Part shown: positions 1 to 6,644 of the stretch, piece after piece
How positions within the stretch are numbered: position 1 is the stretch's first letter
Layout of the letters: the number at the start of each line of letters is the position of its first letter
From: Candidatus Thiodiazotropha taylori
GTDB taxonomy: Bacteria; Pseudomonadota; Gammaproteobacteria; Chromatiales; Chromatiaceae
Length of the DNA: 12,482 nt
Assembly (NCBI GenBank): GCA_019100305.1
Contig: JAHRHW010000091.1
Span: 1-12,482 of the forward strand
Reading direction: 5' to 3'
Translations under genes and position numbers: made by a program
The notes under the pieces: model-generated
Told to the model about the DNA's origin: nothing
Databases searched by the model: none
What the model saw: only the letters and a program-made list of their open reading frames with translations

Positions 1-612
1 CTCCCAGCCATGGCTTACGCTGGTCACCAGTTCCATGGCTGGGAGCCTGTTGAGGGCCCGTTTCTCATTACGGATGCCTCAGACAATCAGATTCAGCAGA
101 TCAACTATCAACCGGCCTTCCCGTTTTACTTGGACATTCTTGCCCAACACCTGGGACGTGCGGTGGCGGTTGAGGAATTTTCAGCGCTGGCGAATCACTA
201 TCCTTTTGGCATGGCTCAACTGGACAGTCAGTTTCTGGTGCGTGACCCGGTCAATCGCGTGGGGAACGCCATTGTTTTTGCCGGAGCCGTTCCGACCAAT
301 GCCATGGTCTATCTGCTGCATGCCAGCCCTCATGATCTGGTGGAAGCCGCTGGCAGTGCTGCCACTGATCTGCGTAGTCGATTCTCCTCCCGCTATGGCC
401 AGGAGCCAGGATTGAATGTGTTTTTAATCGACTGTATCTCCCGGCGCATGGTAATGGGTGAAAACTACCATGATGAATTGTCAATCATCCGCCAGTGCCT
501 ACCGAAAAACGTCTCGGTATTGGGCATTCTCTCCATTGGGGAGATCGCCAACTCCCACCAGGGGGGGATTCAGTGGTTGAATAAAACGACCGTGATTGGT
601 GGCTTGGCCTAA
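1..612 (+). CDS. FIST domain protein, C-terminal part (5' end outside window)
   Basis: The reading frame is open from the first base of the window to TAA at 610-612, giving about 203 visible residues. The methionine at position 10 is internal, because the frame continues upstream without a stop. The visible part looks like the FIST C-terminal domain (FIST_C), a predicted small-ligand sensor module of bacterial signalling proteins. Supporting features are the segment around YPFGMAQ, the stretch with VFAGAVPTNAMVYLL, and the closing GILSIGEIAN followed by QWLNKTTVIGGLA. That closing pattern matches the family's usual GEI...N-x-T ending. The missing N-terminal half would hold the FIST_N domain. 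The stop overlaps the start of the GGDEF/EAL gene by one base (TAATG), so the two are almost certainly co-translated. I infer that this protein senses a small molecule, perhaps an amino acid, and acts through the neighbouring c-di-GMP protein. The ligand cannot be read from the sequence. Confidence 0.85.
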   Translation, partial: LPAMAYAGHQFHGWEPVEGPFLITDASDNQIQQINYQPAFPFYLDILAQHLGRAVAVEEFSALANHYPFGMAQLDSQFLVRDPVNRVGNAIVFAGAVPTNAMVYLLHASPHDLVEAAGSAATDLRSRFSSRYGQEPGLNVFLIDCISRRMVMGENYHDELSIIRQCLPKNVSVLGILSIGEIANSHQGGIQWLNKTTVIGGLA

Positions 613-2450
613 TGAGCAATTCACGCCAGATCGACACTCTGAATCTGATCTCCATACAGCATGAGTTAGCGATGAATATCGGCCTTGATCCTCAACTCGT
701 GCCGATGGTTCGGCACCTGATGAAAGTCTGTTTGCGTCGTCTTTCCGTACGCCGTGCGTATCTGTTTCTGCGCATAGATGAAGATGAATTACTGCCTGCC
801 GAAACTACCCCTGGGCCTGAGAATAGTGTCTTTTTAGCCATGCCCGCTGACCGGCAGGCTGAAATTCTCGATACACCGCAAGTCGGTGAGTGGATTGTAG
901 ATTTCTTCCGCGGATCTTTGACTTCAGCGGAGGTGACTGTGTTTCAGTTTGGACGGCAGTTTGTCTATGCCTATCCACTTGCTGACAACGGTGTACTGTT
1001 ACTCGACCGTAGCAATACCCCGCTGCCGGATATTCTGGTGGGAGCACTGACCCCGGTTTTCGAGCGTTTGCGCCAGGGTTGTGAAGCTGCGATCAAACAC
1101 GAGCAGATCATACATGAAGTGGAGCGCAGGCGGGTCGCCGAAAGGCGTATTGAGCACCTGGCCTTTCATGATGATCTAACCGGACTGCCAAATCGAAGGC
1201 ACTTGCTCAAACAGCTGAATCAACTGTGTGAACCGCATGTTGCAGGTCAGGACTATTGTGCACTCATCTATTTGGGCTTGGATAACTTCAGTGACATCAA
1301 TGAATCTCTCGGCTATCAGATCGGTGATGCCGTGCTGGGCGCCATCTCGAAGCGGATTGTTCTTGCCGATGAGAAGCTGGCGGCAACCGCTCGCCTGGAT
1401 GGGGATGAATTTGGTTTTCTGATCACCGACCTGTCTACTGAAGAATCAGCTGCCAGCGAACGTGTCGTGACATTGGCCCGCTGGCTTTTACAGCAGATTG
1501 AGCAACCCTGTGAGCTCGATGACCGTGCCGTCAGCGTCGCCGCCAGCGCTGGCATTGCCATTTTCAAGGCAGATGCCGAGCAGCCTCAGGCCGTGCTCAG
1601 TCATGGCCGTTCGGCGCTTCGTCGCGCCAAATCCCTGGGCCGGAACACAATACATCTGCATGATACCTCGTTGGATGAAGAGACCAGCCAGCGTCTGAGT
1701 CTGGATTACGATATGCGCTCGGCGCTCAAGTCCGGTGATTTCCAGCTCTGGTTGCAACCCCAGGTCGATCAGCAGGGACGGGTTATCGGTGCTGAAACCC
1801 TGATCCGCTGGAACCACGCCAACAAAGGACTGCTGTTACCCAACAGTTTCATTCCCATGGCTGAGAAATCGGGTTTCATCGTGCCGCTGAGTGAATGGGT
1901 ACTGAATGAAGCCTGTCAACTGATCAAGTTACTGAATGACCAAGCGGTCTGGCCTTCCGGGGCGAAACTCGGGGTCAATCTCAGCGCTAAACAGTTTCAT
2001 CAGCCAGATTTTGTCAATCGAGTCCTGACCACGATCAAGCAAAGGAATGTCTCAGCAGAACAGCTCGAACTGGAGCTAACTGAACGGACCCTGCTTGATA
2101 ATGTGGAGGAGGCAATCGGAAAGATGCAACAATTGAGAGAGGCCGGATTACAGATATCTATCGATGATTTCGGTACCGGATACTCTTCGCTTGCTTATCT
2201 GCGCAGATTACCTATCAATCGAGTCAAGATTGATCGCGCTTTTGTTGCCAATATCGATTCCAGCACGGACGATCAGGCCATCGTCGAGGTGATTATCTCA
2301 ATCGCGCGACATTTCGACATGCAGGTGATTGCCGAAGGGATCGATCGACCGGAGGCTCTGCAAACCCTGGTAGCGATGGGGTGCCAGCAGTTTCAAGGTT
2401 TCCTGTTCCATCGGCCAATGCCTCTGGAGTCGTTTCTGGCATTAAGCTAG
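612..2450 (+). CDS. GGDEF/EAL protein, predicted c-di-GMP phosphodiesterase
   Basis: This 612-residue cytoplasmic protein has three parts. Residues 1 to about 165 form an N-terminal region of undefined, possibly GAF-like, fold with no membrane helix. Next is a charged helix likely to form a coiled coil (about 150-180). A GGDEF domain (about 178-345, opening with HDDLTGLPNR) and an EAL domain (about 365-605) follow. The GGDEF signature is DGDEF at 263-267, and the RxxD inhibitory site expected just before it is absent (EKLA at 254-257), so cyclase activity is doubtful. The EAL domain looks functional: ETL at 395-397 keeps the metal-binding Glu, with N456, ELTE at 488-491, DDFGTGYSSL from 518, K539 and E575 also present. 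It should hydrolyse c-di-GMP. The ATG shares a base with the FIST stop and has no good Shine-Dalgarno sequence, which suggests translational coupling. The FIST protein probably provides its input signal. Confidence 0.93.
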   Translation: MSNSRQIDTLNLISIQHELAMNIGLDPQLVPMVRHLMKVCLRRLSVRRAYLFLRIDEDELLPAETTPGPENSVFLAMPADRQAEILDTPQVGEWIVDFFRGSLTSAEVTVFQFGRQFVYAYPLADNGVLLLDRSNTPLPDILVGALTPVFERLRQGCEAAIKHEQIIHEVERRRVAERRIEHLAFHDDLTGLPNRRHLLKQLNQLCEPHVAGQDYCALIYLGLDNFSDINESLGYQIGDAVLGAISKRIVLADEKLAATARLDGDEFGFLITDLSTEESAASERVVTLARWLLQQIEQPCELDDRAVSVAASAGIAIFKADAEQPQAVLSHGRSALRRAKSLGRNTIHLHDTSLDEETSQRLSLDYDMRSALKSGDFQLWLQPQVDQQGRVIGAETLIRWNHANKGLLLPNSFIPMAEKSGFIVPLSEWVLNEACQLIKLLNDQAVWPSGAKLGVNLSAKQFHQPDFVNRVLTTIKQRNVSAEQLELELTERTLLDNVEEAIGKMQQLREAGLQISIDDFGTGYSSLAYLRRLPINRVKIDRAFVANIDSSTDDQAIVEVIISIARHFDMQVIAEGIDRPEALQTLVAMGCQQFQGFLFHRPMPLESFLALS

Positions 2451-2513
2451 GGTTTATCAACACAACTTGAATGGGTTGGGTCGGTGGCTCTGACCTGCGG
2501 CTCAATCGTTAGT

Positions 2514-2672
2514 TTATGACTCGATGGGCTTGGTCTGCTTCAGCATCCAGGTAGCATTTTTGATCGACTTCATAATCGCCGTAGTTACCATCAAGCCAAA
2601 CCACGCTGGAGAAGAAAATGGGCATTGACCACTTTTATACAGACTGAACAGTAAAACATAGGAAACGATCAG
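2514..2672 (-). pseudogene. Possible remnant of a small membrane-protein gene
   Basis: On the minus strand a 52-codon frame is open from just after a TAG (2673-2675) down to TAA at 2514-2516. It reads as a hydrophobic stretch (SYVLLFSLY), a turn with Pro and Trp (SSPAWFGLM), then a charged amphipathic end (MKSIKNATWMLKQTKPIES). This resembles the C-terminus of a small inner-membrane protein. The only in-frame ATG is at 2589-2591, giving 25 residues. Further upstream on the same strand are two more short hydrophobic frames in other registers. One of them starts at ATG 2837-2839 with an AGGA about 9 bases before it, and ends after 16 residues. Together they could be a frameshifted pseudogene. 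AT-rich DNA often gives hydrophobic frames by chance, so this is a weak call, and I do not recognise a family. Confidence 0.2.
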
Positions 2673-2863
2673 CTACCACAAGCTTGAGTAGCAGACTTAA
2701 GATTCCTAACACCTGAATGGATCCACCGAAATGCTGATTTAAGCCTTCAACAAACAGCAATATACTTGAAATGTATATGAAACAATGCTCAGCTTACTAA
2801 GAAAGTGAAATAATCCAAACAACCTGCAGCTACACACATAATTAAAAATCCTGACAGAATATT

Positions 2864-2895
2864 TTCAACAAATAGTCATCTGTTGCCCCTATATT
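2864..2895 (+). promoter_or_regulatory. Candidate promoter region of ackA-xfp-glgP
   Basis: TATATT at 2890-2895 is a reasonable -10 box 30 bases before the ackA ATG. The best -35-like hexamer, TTCAAC at 2864-2869, lies about 20 bases upstream, which is wider than ideal. The assignment rests mainly on position, because this is the only long gap before the three-gene run. Confidence 0.22.
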
Positions 2896-2925
2896 TAAAG
2901 TACCAAGCTTAACTGGGATAGTTAA

Positions 2926-4152
2926 ATGCGAATCCTGGTGATCAACACAGGCAGCTCAACAGTCAAATATCGAATTTACGATATGAATAAAGAGCAAACC
3001 GTAGCTACCGGCCTGCTGGAACGTATCTGCTCGAGCAATGCAAGATTAAGCCATACAGCTTGGCATGCAGATATAGAGAGGCAAACTGTCCATGAACGCA
3101 GAGTAGACGAACATCGCAGCGCACTACTCTGGATACTCGAAGTTCTAAAATCCGATGGTCATTCTTTAGATAGATCAAGCCTTGATGCCATCGGACACCG
3201 GATTGTGCATGGTGGAGAGCTGTTTTCTAAACCGATGCGCATTGATGATGAAGTCATCAATCAAATAGACCAGCTCGAACCACTAGCCCCGCTGCACAAT
3301 CCCGCCAGCCTGACGGCTATTAAAATGGTTGCTGAAACGGCCCCTGAGTTACCCCAGGTTGCCGTATTTGACACTGCCTTTCATCAGTCACTGCCCCCAC
3401 ATGCCTATCGTTATGCCATACCTGAGCAGTTATATCGTGATCATAGAATACGACGATATGGCTTCCACGGGACATCACATCAGTACATCGCTGAAAATGC
3501 CGCAGCGTATTTGCAACGCCCCCTTGATTCCTTATCCCTTATTACACTCCACTTGGGTAACGGTGCCAGCGCTACTGCCATACAAAGGGGTTGCTCTGTA
3601 GACACGTCTATGGGCATGACACCACTTGAAGGCCTGGTGATGGGTACACGCAGTGGTGATATCGATCCTGCCATACCCTACTATCTGATTCGCCAGGGAG
3701 TTGAATTGAAAGAGACCGAGAGGTTGCTCAATCACTCAAGTGGACTGTTGGGTCTCACAGGTACATCGGATCTGCGAGAAATCGAGACTCTTGCCGACGC
3801 AGGTAATGAACGAGCCTGCCTGGCAATAGACATGATGGGATATCGATTGCGTAAGTATATAGGCGCCTATCTGGCTATACTCGGCCAACTCGATGTACTG
3901 GTGTTCAGTGGAGGAATCGGAGAACACAGCTCAAAAATTCGCTTCGAGGCCACCAAGGGACTTTCACACTTAGGTATTAAAATCGACCGGCAGCGTAATC
4001 TTGACGTAAAAGATGACAGGATCTCTTCGATAGAGCACCTTGGTAGCGAGATATCAATACTGGTAGTCCCTACCAACGAGGAACTGGCCATAGCACGCCA
4101 GACTAAAAATCTTTTGACTCAAGTTAATCATATAGATCGACACTCTGGGTGA
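2926..4152 (+). CDS. ackA: Acetate kinase
   Basis: This 408-residue protein has the normal length for acetate kinase, which transfers phosphate between acetyl-phosphate and ADP to give acetate and ATP in the cytoplasm. The N-terminal phosphate-binding motif is present (VINTGSSTVKY, N7 and S10). So are HRIVHGG (R92), H124, VFDTAFH (D149), YGFHGTSH (F180, H181), LHLGNGAS, GTRSGDIDP (R242), the ATP-site SGGIGE near 329-333, and TNEE (E385). These align with the catalytic residues known from the Methanosarcina thermophila enzyme with a constant offset of one. One change is T12, where the family usually has Ser. The ATG at 2926 gives the canonical N-terminus; only a weak purine stretch (GGGATAG) precedes it. 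xfp begins 45 bases after the stop. The pairing means AckA here most likely harvests ATP from acetyl-phosphate made by phosphoketolase. The gene uses many A/T-ending codons, including ATA, more than its upstream neighbours. Confidence 0.97.
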   Translation: MRILVINTGSSTVKYRIYDMNKEQTVATGLLERICSSNARLSHTAWHADIERQTVHERRVDEHRSALLWILEVLKSDGHSLDRSSLDAIGHRIVHGGELFSKPMRIDDEVINQIDQLEPLAPLHNPASLTAIKMVAETAPELPQVAVFDTAFHQSLPPHAYRYAIPEQLYRDHRIRRYGFHGTSHQYIAENAAAYLQRPLDSLSLITLHLGNGASATAIQRGCSVDTSMGMTPLEGLVMGTRSGDIDPAIPYYLIRQGVELKETERLLNHSSGLLGLTGTSDLREIETLADAGNERACLAIDMMGYRLRKYIGAYLAILGQLDVLVFSGGIGEHSSKIRFEATKGLSHLGIKIDRQRNLDVKDDRISSIEHLGSEISILVVPTNEELAIARQTKNLLTQVNHIDRHSG

Positions 4153-4187
4153 CTTAAGAAATCATCTCCAACCTATCTCTGAGAGCG

Positions 4188-4193
4188 AGGAGG
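4188..4193 (+). promoter_or_regulatory. Strong ribosome binding site of xfp
   Basis: AGGAGG, a full match to the Shine-Dalgarno core, lies 4 bases before the xfp ATG at 4198. It fixes that start and is far stronger than the site before ackA, so xfp may be translated more than ackA from the same message. Confidence 0.85.
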
Positions 4194-4197
4194 AATC

Positions 4198-6576
4198 ATG
4201 TCAGAACAACCATTCAAAGATCCATTGAGCACAGAACAGCTGCAGCAGATTGATGCCTATTGGAGAGCCTGCAATTATCTGGCAGTCGGCATGATATATC
4301 TCCGGGAAAACCCACTGTTGAGAGAACCACTCAAACCGGATCACATAAAAAAAAGACTACTTGGCCACTGGGGTGCCAGTCCCGGCCTGTCATTCATGTA
4401 TGTACACTTAAACCGATTGATAATCGAACAGGATCTGGATGCCATCTTTATGGCTGGTCCCGGCCACGGTGCCCCCGGTGTGTTGGCACCCGTCTATCTG
4501 GAGGGAACCTATTCAGAAATCTATCCAGACAAAAGCGAGGATGAAGAGGGTATGGCCCGTTTCTTCAAACAGTTCTCCTTCCCCGGGGGCATTGGAAGTC
4601 ACTGTACCCCTGAAACACCTGGATCGATCCACGAAGGGGGTGAACTTGGATACAGCCTCTCTCATGCTCATGGTGCCGCTTTTGACAATCCGAACCTGGT
4701 GGTGGCTGTCGCCGTTGGCGACGGGGAGGCAGAAACAGGTCCATTGGCCACCTCCTGGCATTCAAGCAAATACCTCAATCCGGTTCGCGACGGTGCGGTA
4801 TTGCCAATACTTCACTTGAATGGCTATAAGATCAATAATCCGACCCTGCTATCCCGCATTCCTAGGGATGAACTTGACAGCCTGTTCAGAGGCTATGGCT
4901 GGGTACCTCATTTCGTCGAAGGCGATGATCCCCTAACCCTTCACCAGCAGATGGCGGCCACCATGGAACGCTGCCTGACTGACATACGTGTGATACAGGT
5001 TGAGGCCCGTGCAAGTGGTAAGGTGACCCGTGCCCATTGGCCTATGATCGTCCTGCGCACACCCAAAGGGTGGACCGGCCCGAAACAGGTTAACAACCGT
5101 CAGGTAGAGGGTTATTGGCGTTCCCACCAGGTACCCATGGGAGGGATACACGAGAATCCAGAACACCTAAGCCAGCTGGAAGCCTGGATGAAGAGCTATC
5201 GTCCCGAGGAGTTGTTTGATGAACAGGGCAGGTTGGTGGAGTCATTGCGGAGCCTGTCTCCGAAAGGACACAAGCGTATGAGCGCTAATCCTCATGCCAA
5301 TGGTGGACTGATCCGACGGGAACTACGAGTGCCTGACTTTCGTGATTATTCCACCGCTGTTGAGAAACCGGGGATCACAAGCGCGATGAACACCAAACCG
5401 CTTGGTGCACTGCTACGGGATGTAATGCGCGATAATATGGATAATTTCCGTGTCTTTGGTCCTGATGAAAATACCTCCAACAAACTCGACGCCATCTATG
5501 AGGTGAGCAAGAAGCTTTGGCTGGCTGGGTATCTTCCTGTTGATGAAGACGGTGGCGAACTCTCTCCTGATGGACGTGTTCTGGAGATGCTCTCAGAGCA
5601 TACTCTGGAGGGCTGGTACGAAGGCTATGTGCTGAGTGGACGTCATGGATTTTTTGCCACTTATGAAGCTTTCGTCCATGTCATCGATTCAATGTATAAC
5701 CAACACGCCAAGTGGTTAGCCATATGTGAGGAGATCCCCTGGCGTCAACCAATCTCATCCATCAACCTGCTCATCACTTCAACCGTCTGGCGTCAAGACC
5801 ATAACGGCTTTACCCATCAGGACCCTGGATTTCTGGACGTGGTGGTAAACAAAAATCCTGAGGTGACCCGCATCTATCTGCCACCGGATGTAAACACCCT
5901 GCTCTCCACCGCCGATCACTGTTTACGCAGCCATGATGACATTAACGTGATTGTCTGCGATAAACAGAATCACCTGCAGTATCTGGATATGGATGCGGCA
6001 ATCAAACACTGCACCAAAGGCCTCGGCATTTGGGACTGGGCCAGTAACGACCAGGGTTGTGAGCCTGATGTAGTGATGGTCGGCTGTGGCGATATCCCGA
6101 CGAAAGAGGCACTCGCAGCCACGGCCCTGTTACGTGAAAATTTTGATGACCTCAAGATCAGATTTATCAATGTTGTTGATCTGTTCCGTATGCAGTCCGC
6201 TGGCGAACATCCTCATGGCCTGTCAGACAAAGACTTTGACAGTCTGTTTACCAAAGATAAACCAATCATATTCAATTTCCATGGTTACCCTTGGTTGATC
6301 CACAGACTTGCCTATCGCCGTACCAACCACCACAATCTTCATGTCCGCGGCTATAAGGAAAAAGGCAATATCAATACGCCCCTGGAATTGGCGATCAATA
6401 ATGAGATCGACCGTTTCAGTCTTGCTATAGATGTCATCAATCGTGTGCCCCGATTGCAAGTTGCGGGAGCTCATGTCAAGGAGAAGATGCGAGAGATACA
6501 GATAGAGTGTCGGCAATATGCCTACGAGCACGGTATTGACAAACCTGACATCGCTGAATGGACATGGCCATTGTAA
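4198..6576 (+). CDS. xfp: Phosphoketolase (xylulose-5-P / fructose-6-P)
   Basis: This 792-residue thiamine-diphosphate enzyme cleaves xylulose-5-phosphate and/or fructose-6-phosphate with inorganic phosphate, giving acetyl-phosphate plus glyceraldehyde-3-phosphate or erythrose-4-phosphate. The length is typical of the family. Signatures seen in order are LGHWGASPGL (H57), AGPGHGAPG (H90), FPGGIGSH (H135), SIHEGGELGYSLSHA, the TPP-binding GDGEAETGP from 174, LHLNGYKINNPT, GPDE at 421-424, SEH at 466-468 (E467 is the likely counterpart of the cofactor-activating Glu), TGRHG-like SGRHGFFATYEAF, and a C-terminal XFP domain. Nothing looks truncated. Sequence alone does not tell whether it prefers xylulose-5-phosphate or accepts both sugars. 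It sits between ackA and glgP in the same direction, so its acetyl-phosphate likely feeds AckA. The start is set by a perfect AGGAGG. Confidence 0.97.
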   Translation: MSEQPFKDPLSTEQLQQIDAYWRACNYLAVGMIYLRENPLLREPLKPDHIKKRLLGHWGASPGLSFMYVHLNRLIIEQDLDAIFMAGPGHGAPGVLAPVYLEGTYSEIYPDKSEDEEGMARFFKQFSFPGGIGSHCTPETPGSIHEGGELGYSLSHAHGAAFDNPNLVVAVAVGDGEAETGPLATSWHSSKYLNPVRDGAVLPILHLNGYKINNPTLLSRIPRDELDSLFRGYGWVPHFVEGDDPLTLHQQMAATMERCLTDIRVIQVEARASGKVTRAHWPMIVLRTPKGWTGPKQVNNRQVEGYWRSHQVPMGGIHENPEHLSQLEAWMKSYRPEELFDEQGRLVESLRSLSPKGHKRMSANPHANGGLIRRELRVPDFRDYSTAVEKPGITSAMNTKPLGALLRDVMRDNMDNFRVFGPDENTSNKLDAIYEVSKKLWLAGYLPVDEDGGELSPDGRVLEMLSEHTLEGWYEGYVLSGRHGFFATYEAFVHVIDSMYNQHAKWLAICEEIPWRQPISSINLLITSTVWRQDHNGFTHQDPGFLDVVVNKNPEVTRIYLPPDVNTLLSTADHCLRSHDDINVIVCDKQNHLQYLDMDAAIKHCTKGLGIWDWASNDQGCEPDVVMVGCGDIPTKEALAATALLRENFDDLKIRFINVVDLFRMQSAGEHPHGLSDKDFDSLFTKDKPIIFNFHGYPWLIHRLAYRRTNHHNLHVRGYKEKGNINTPLELAINNEIDRFSLAIDVINRVPRLQVAGAHVKEKMREIQIECRQYAYEHGIDKPDIAEWTWPL

Positions 6577-6590
6577 AGAATAGAACAATT

Positions 6591-6607
6591 CGGCACAGAT
6601 ACTGCCG
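6591..6607 (+). other. Small hairpin in the xfp-glgP gap
   Basis: CGGCA (6591-6595) and TGCCG (6603-6607) can form a 5-base-pair stem with a 7-base loop. It is not followed by a T run, so it is not a terminator. It could affect stability or processing of the message between xfp and glgP, or be chance. Confidence 0.3.
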
Positions 6608-6626
6608 CATTATTTACCCACGTCAT

Positions 6627-6644
6627 GAGGAATCTATGACATGA
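6627..6644 (+). promoter_or_regulatory. glgP ribosome binding site with a two-codon ORF at the start
   Basis: GAGG at 6627-6630 is the likely ribosome binding site. It lies 10 bases before the glgP ATG (6641) but only 5 before another ATG (6636) in a different frame. That frame encodes Met-Thr and then stops at TGA 6642-6644, overlapping the glgP start as ATGA. Ribosomes may start at the first ATG and restart on glgP. Confidence 0.45.

Larger units (their letters stand above)
2451..2925. other. AT-rich intergenic region before ackA
   Basis: These 475 bases separate the c-di-GMP pair from the ackA-xfp-glgP cassette. They are visibly richer in A and T than the upstream genes. No convincing intrinsic terminator follows the GGDEF/EAL gene: I found only a 4-base inverted match (GGTC/GACC near 2478-2495) without a T run. 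No clear FNR-type palindrome (TTGAT-N4-ATCAA) is present; only isolated half-sites occur, such as TTGAT near 2560. The minus strand holds protein-like but interrupted reading frames, listed separately. The end of the region should carry the ackA promoter. Confidence 0.6.

Noticed and set aside
10..12. ATG as the start of the FIST gene
   Set aside because: The frame is open from base 1 and the visible part is only the C-terminal half of a FIST protein, so this is an internal Met.
2451..2925. FNR/CRP-type palindrome controlling the ackA cassette
   Set aside because: Only single half-sites (TTGAT near 2560, ATCAA near 2457) occur, with no properly spaced partner.
6591..6607. Terminator between xfp and glgP
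   Set aside because: The stem is only 5 base pairs and has no T run after it, so readthrough into glgP is expected.
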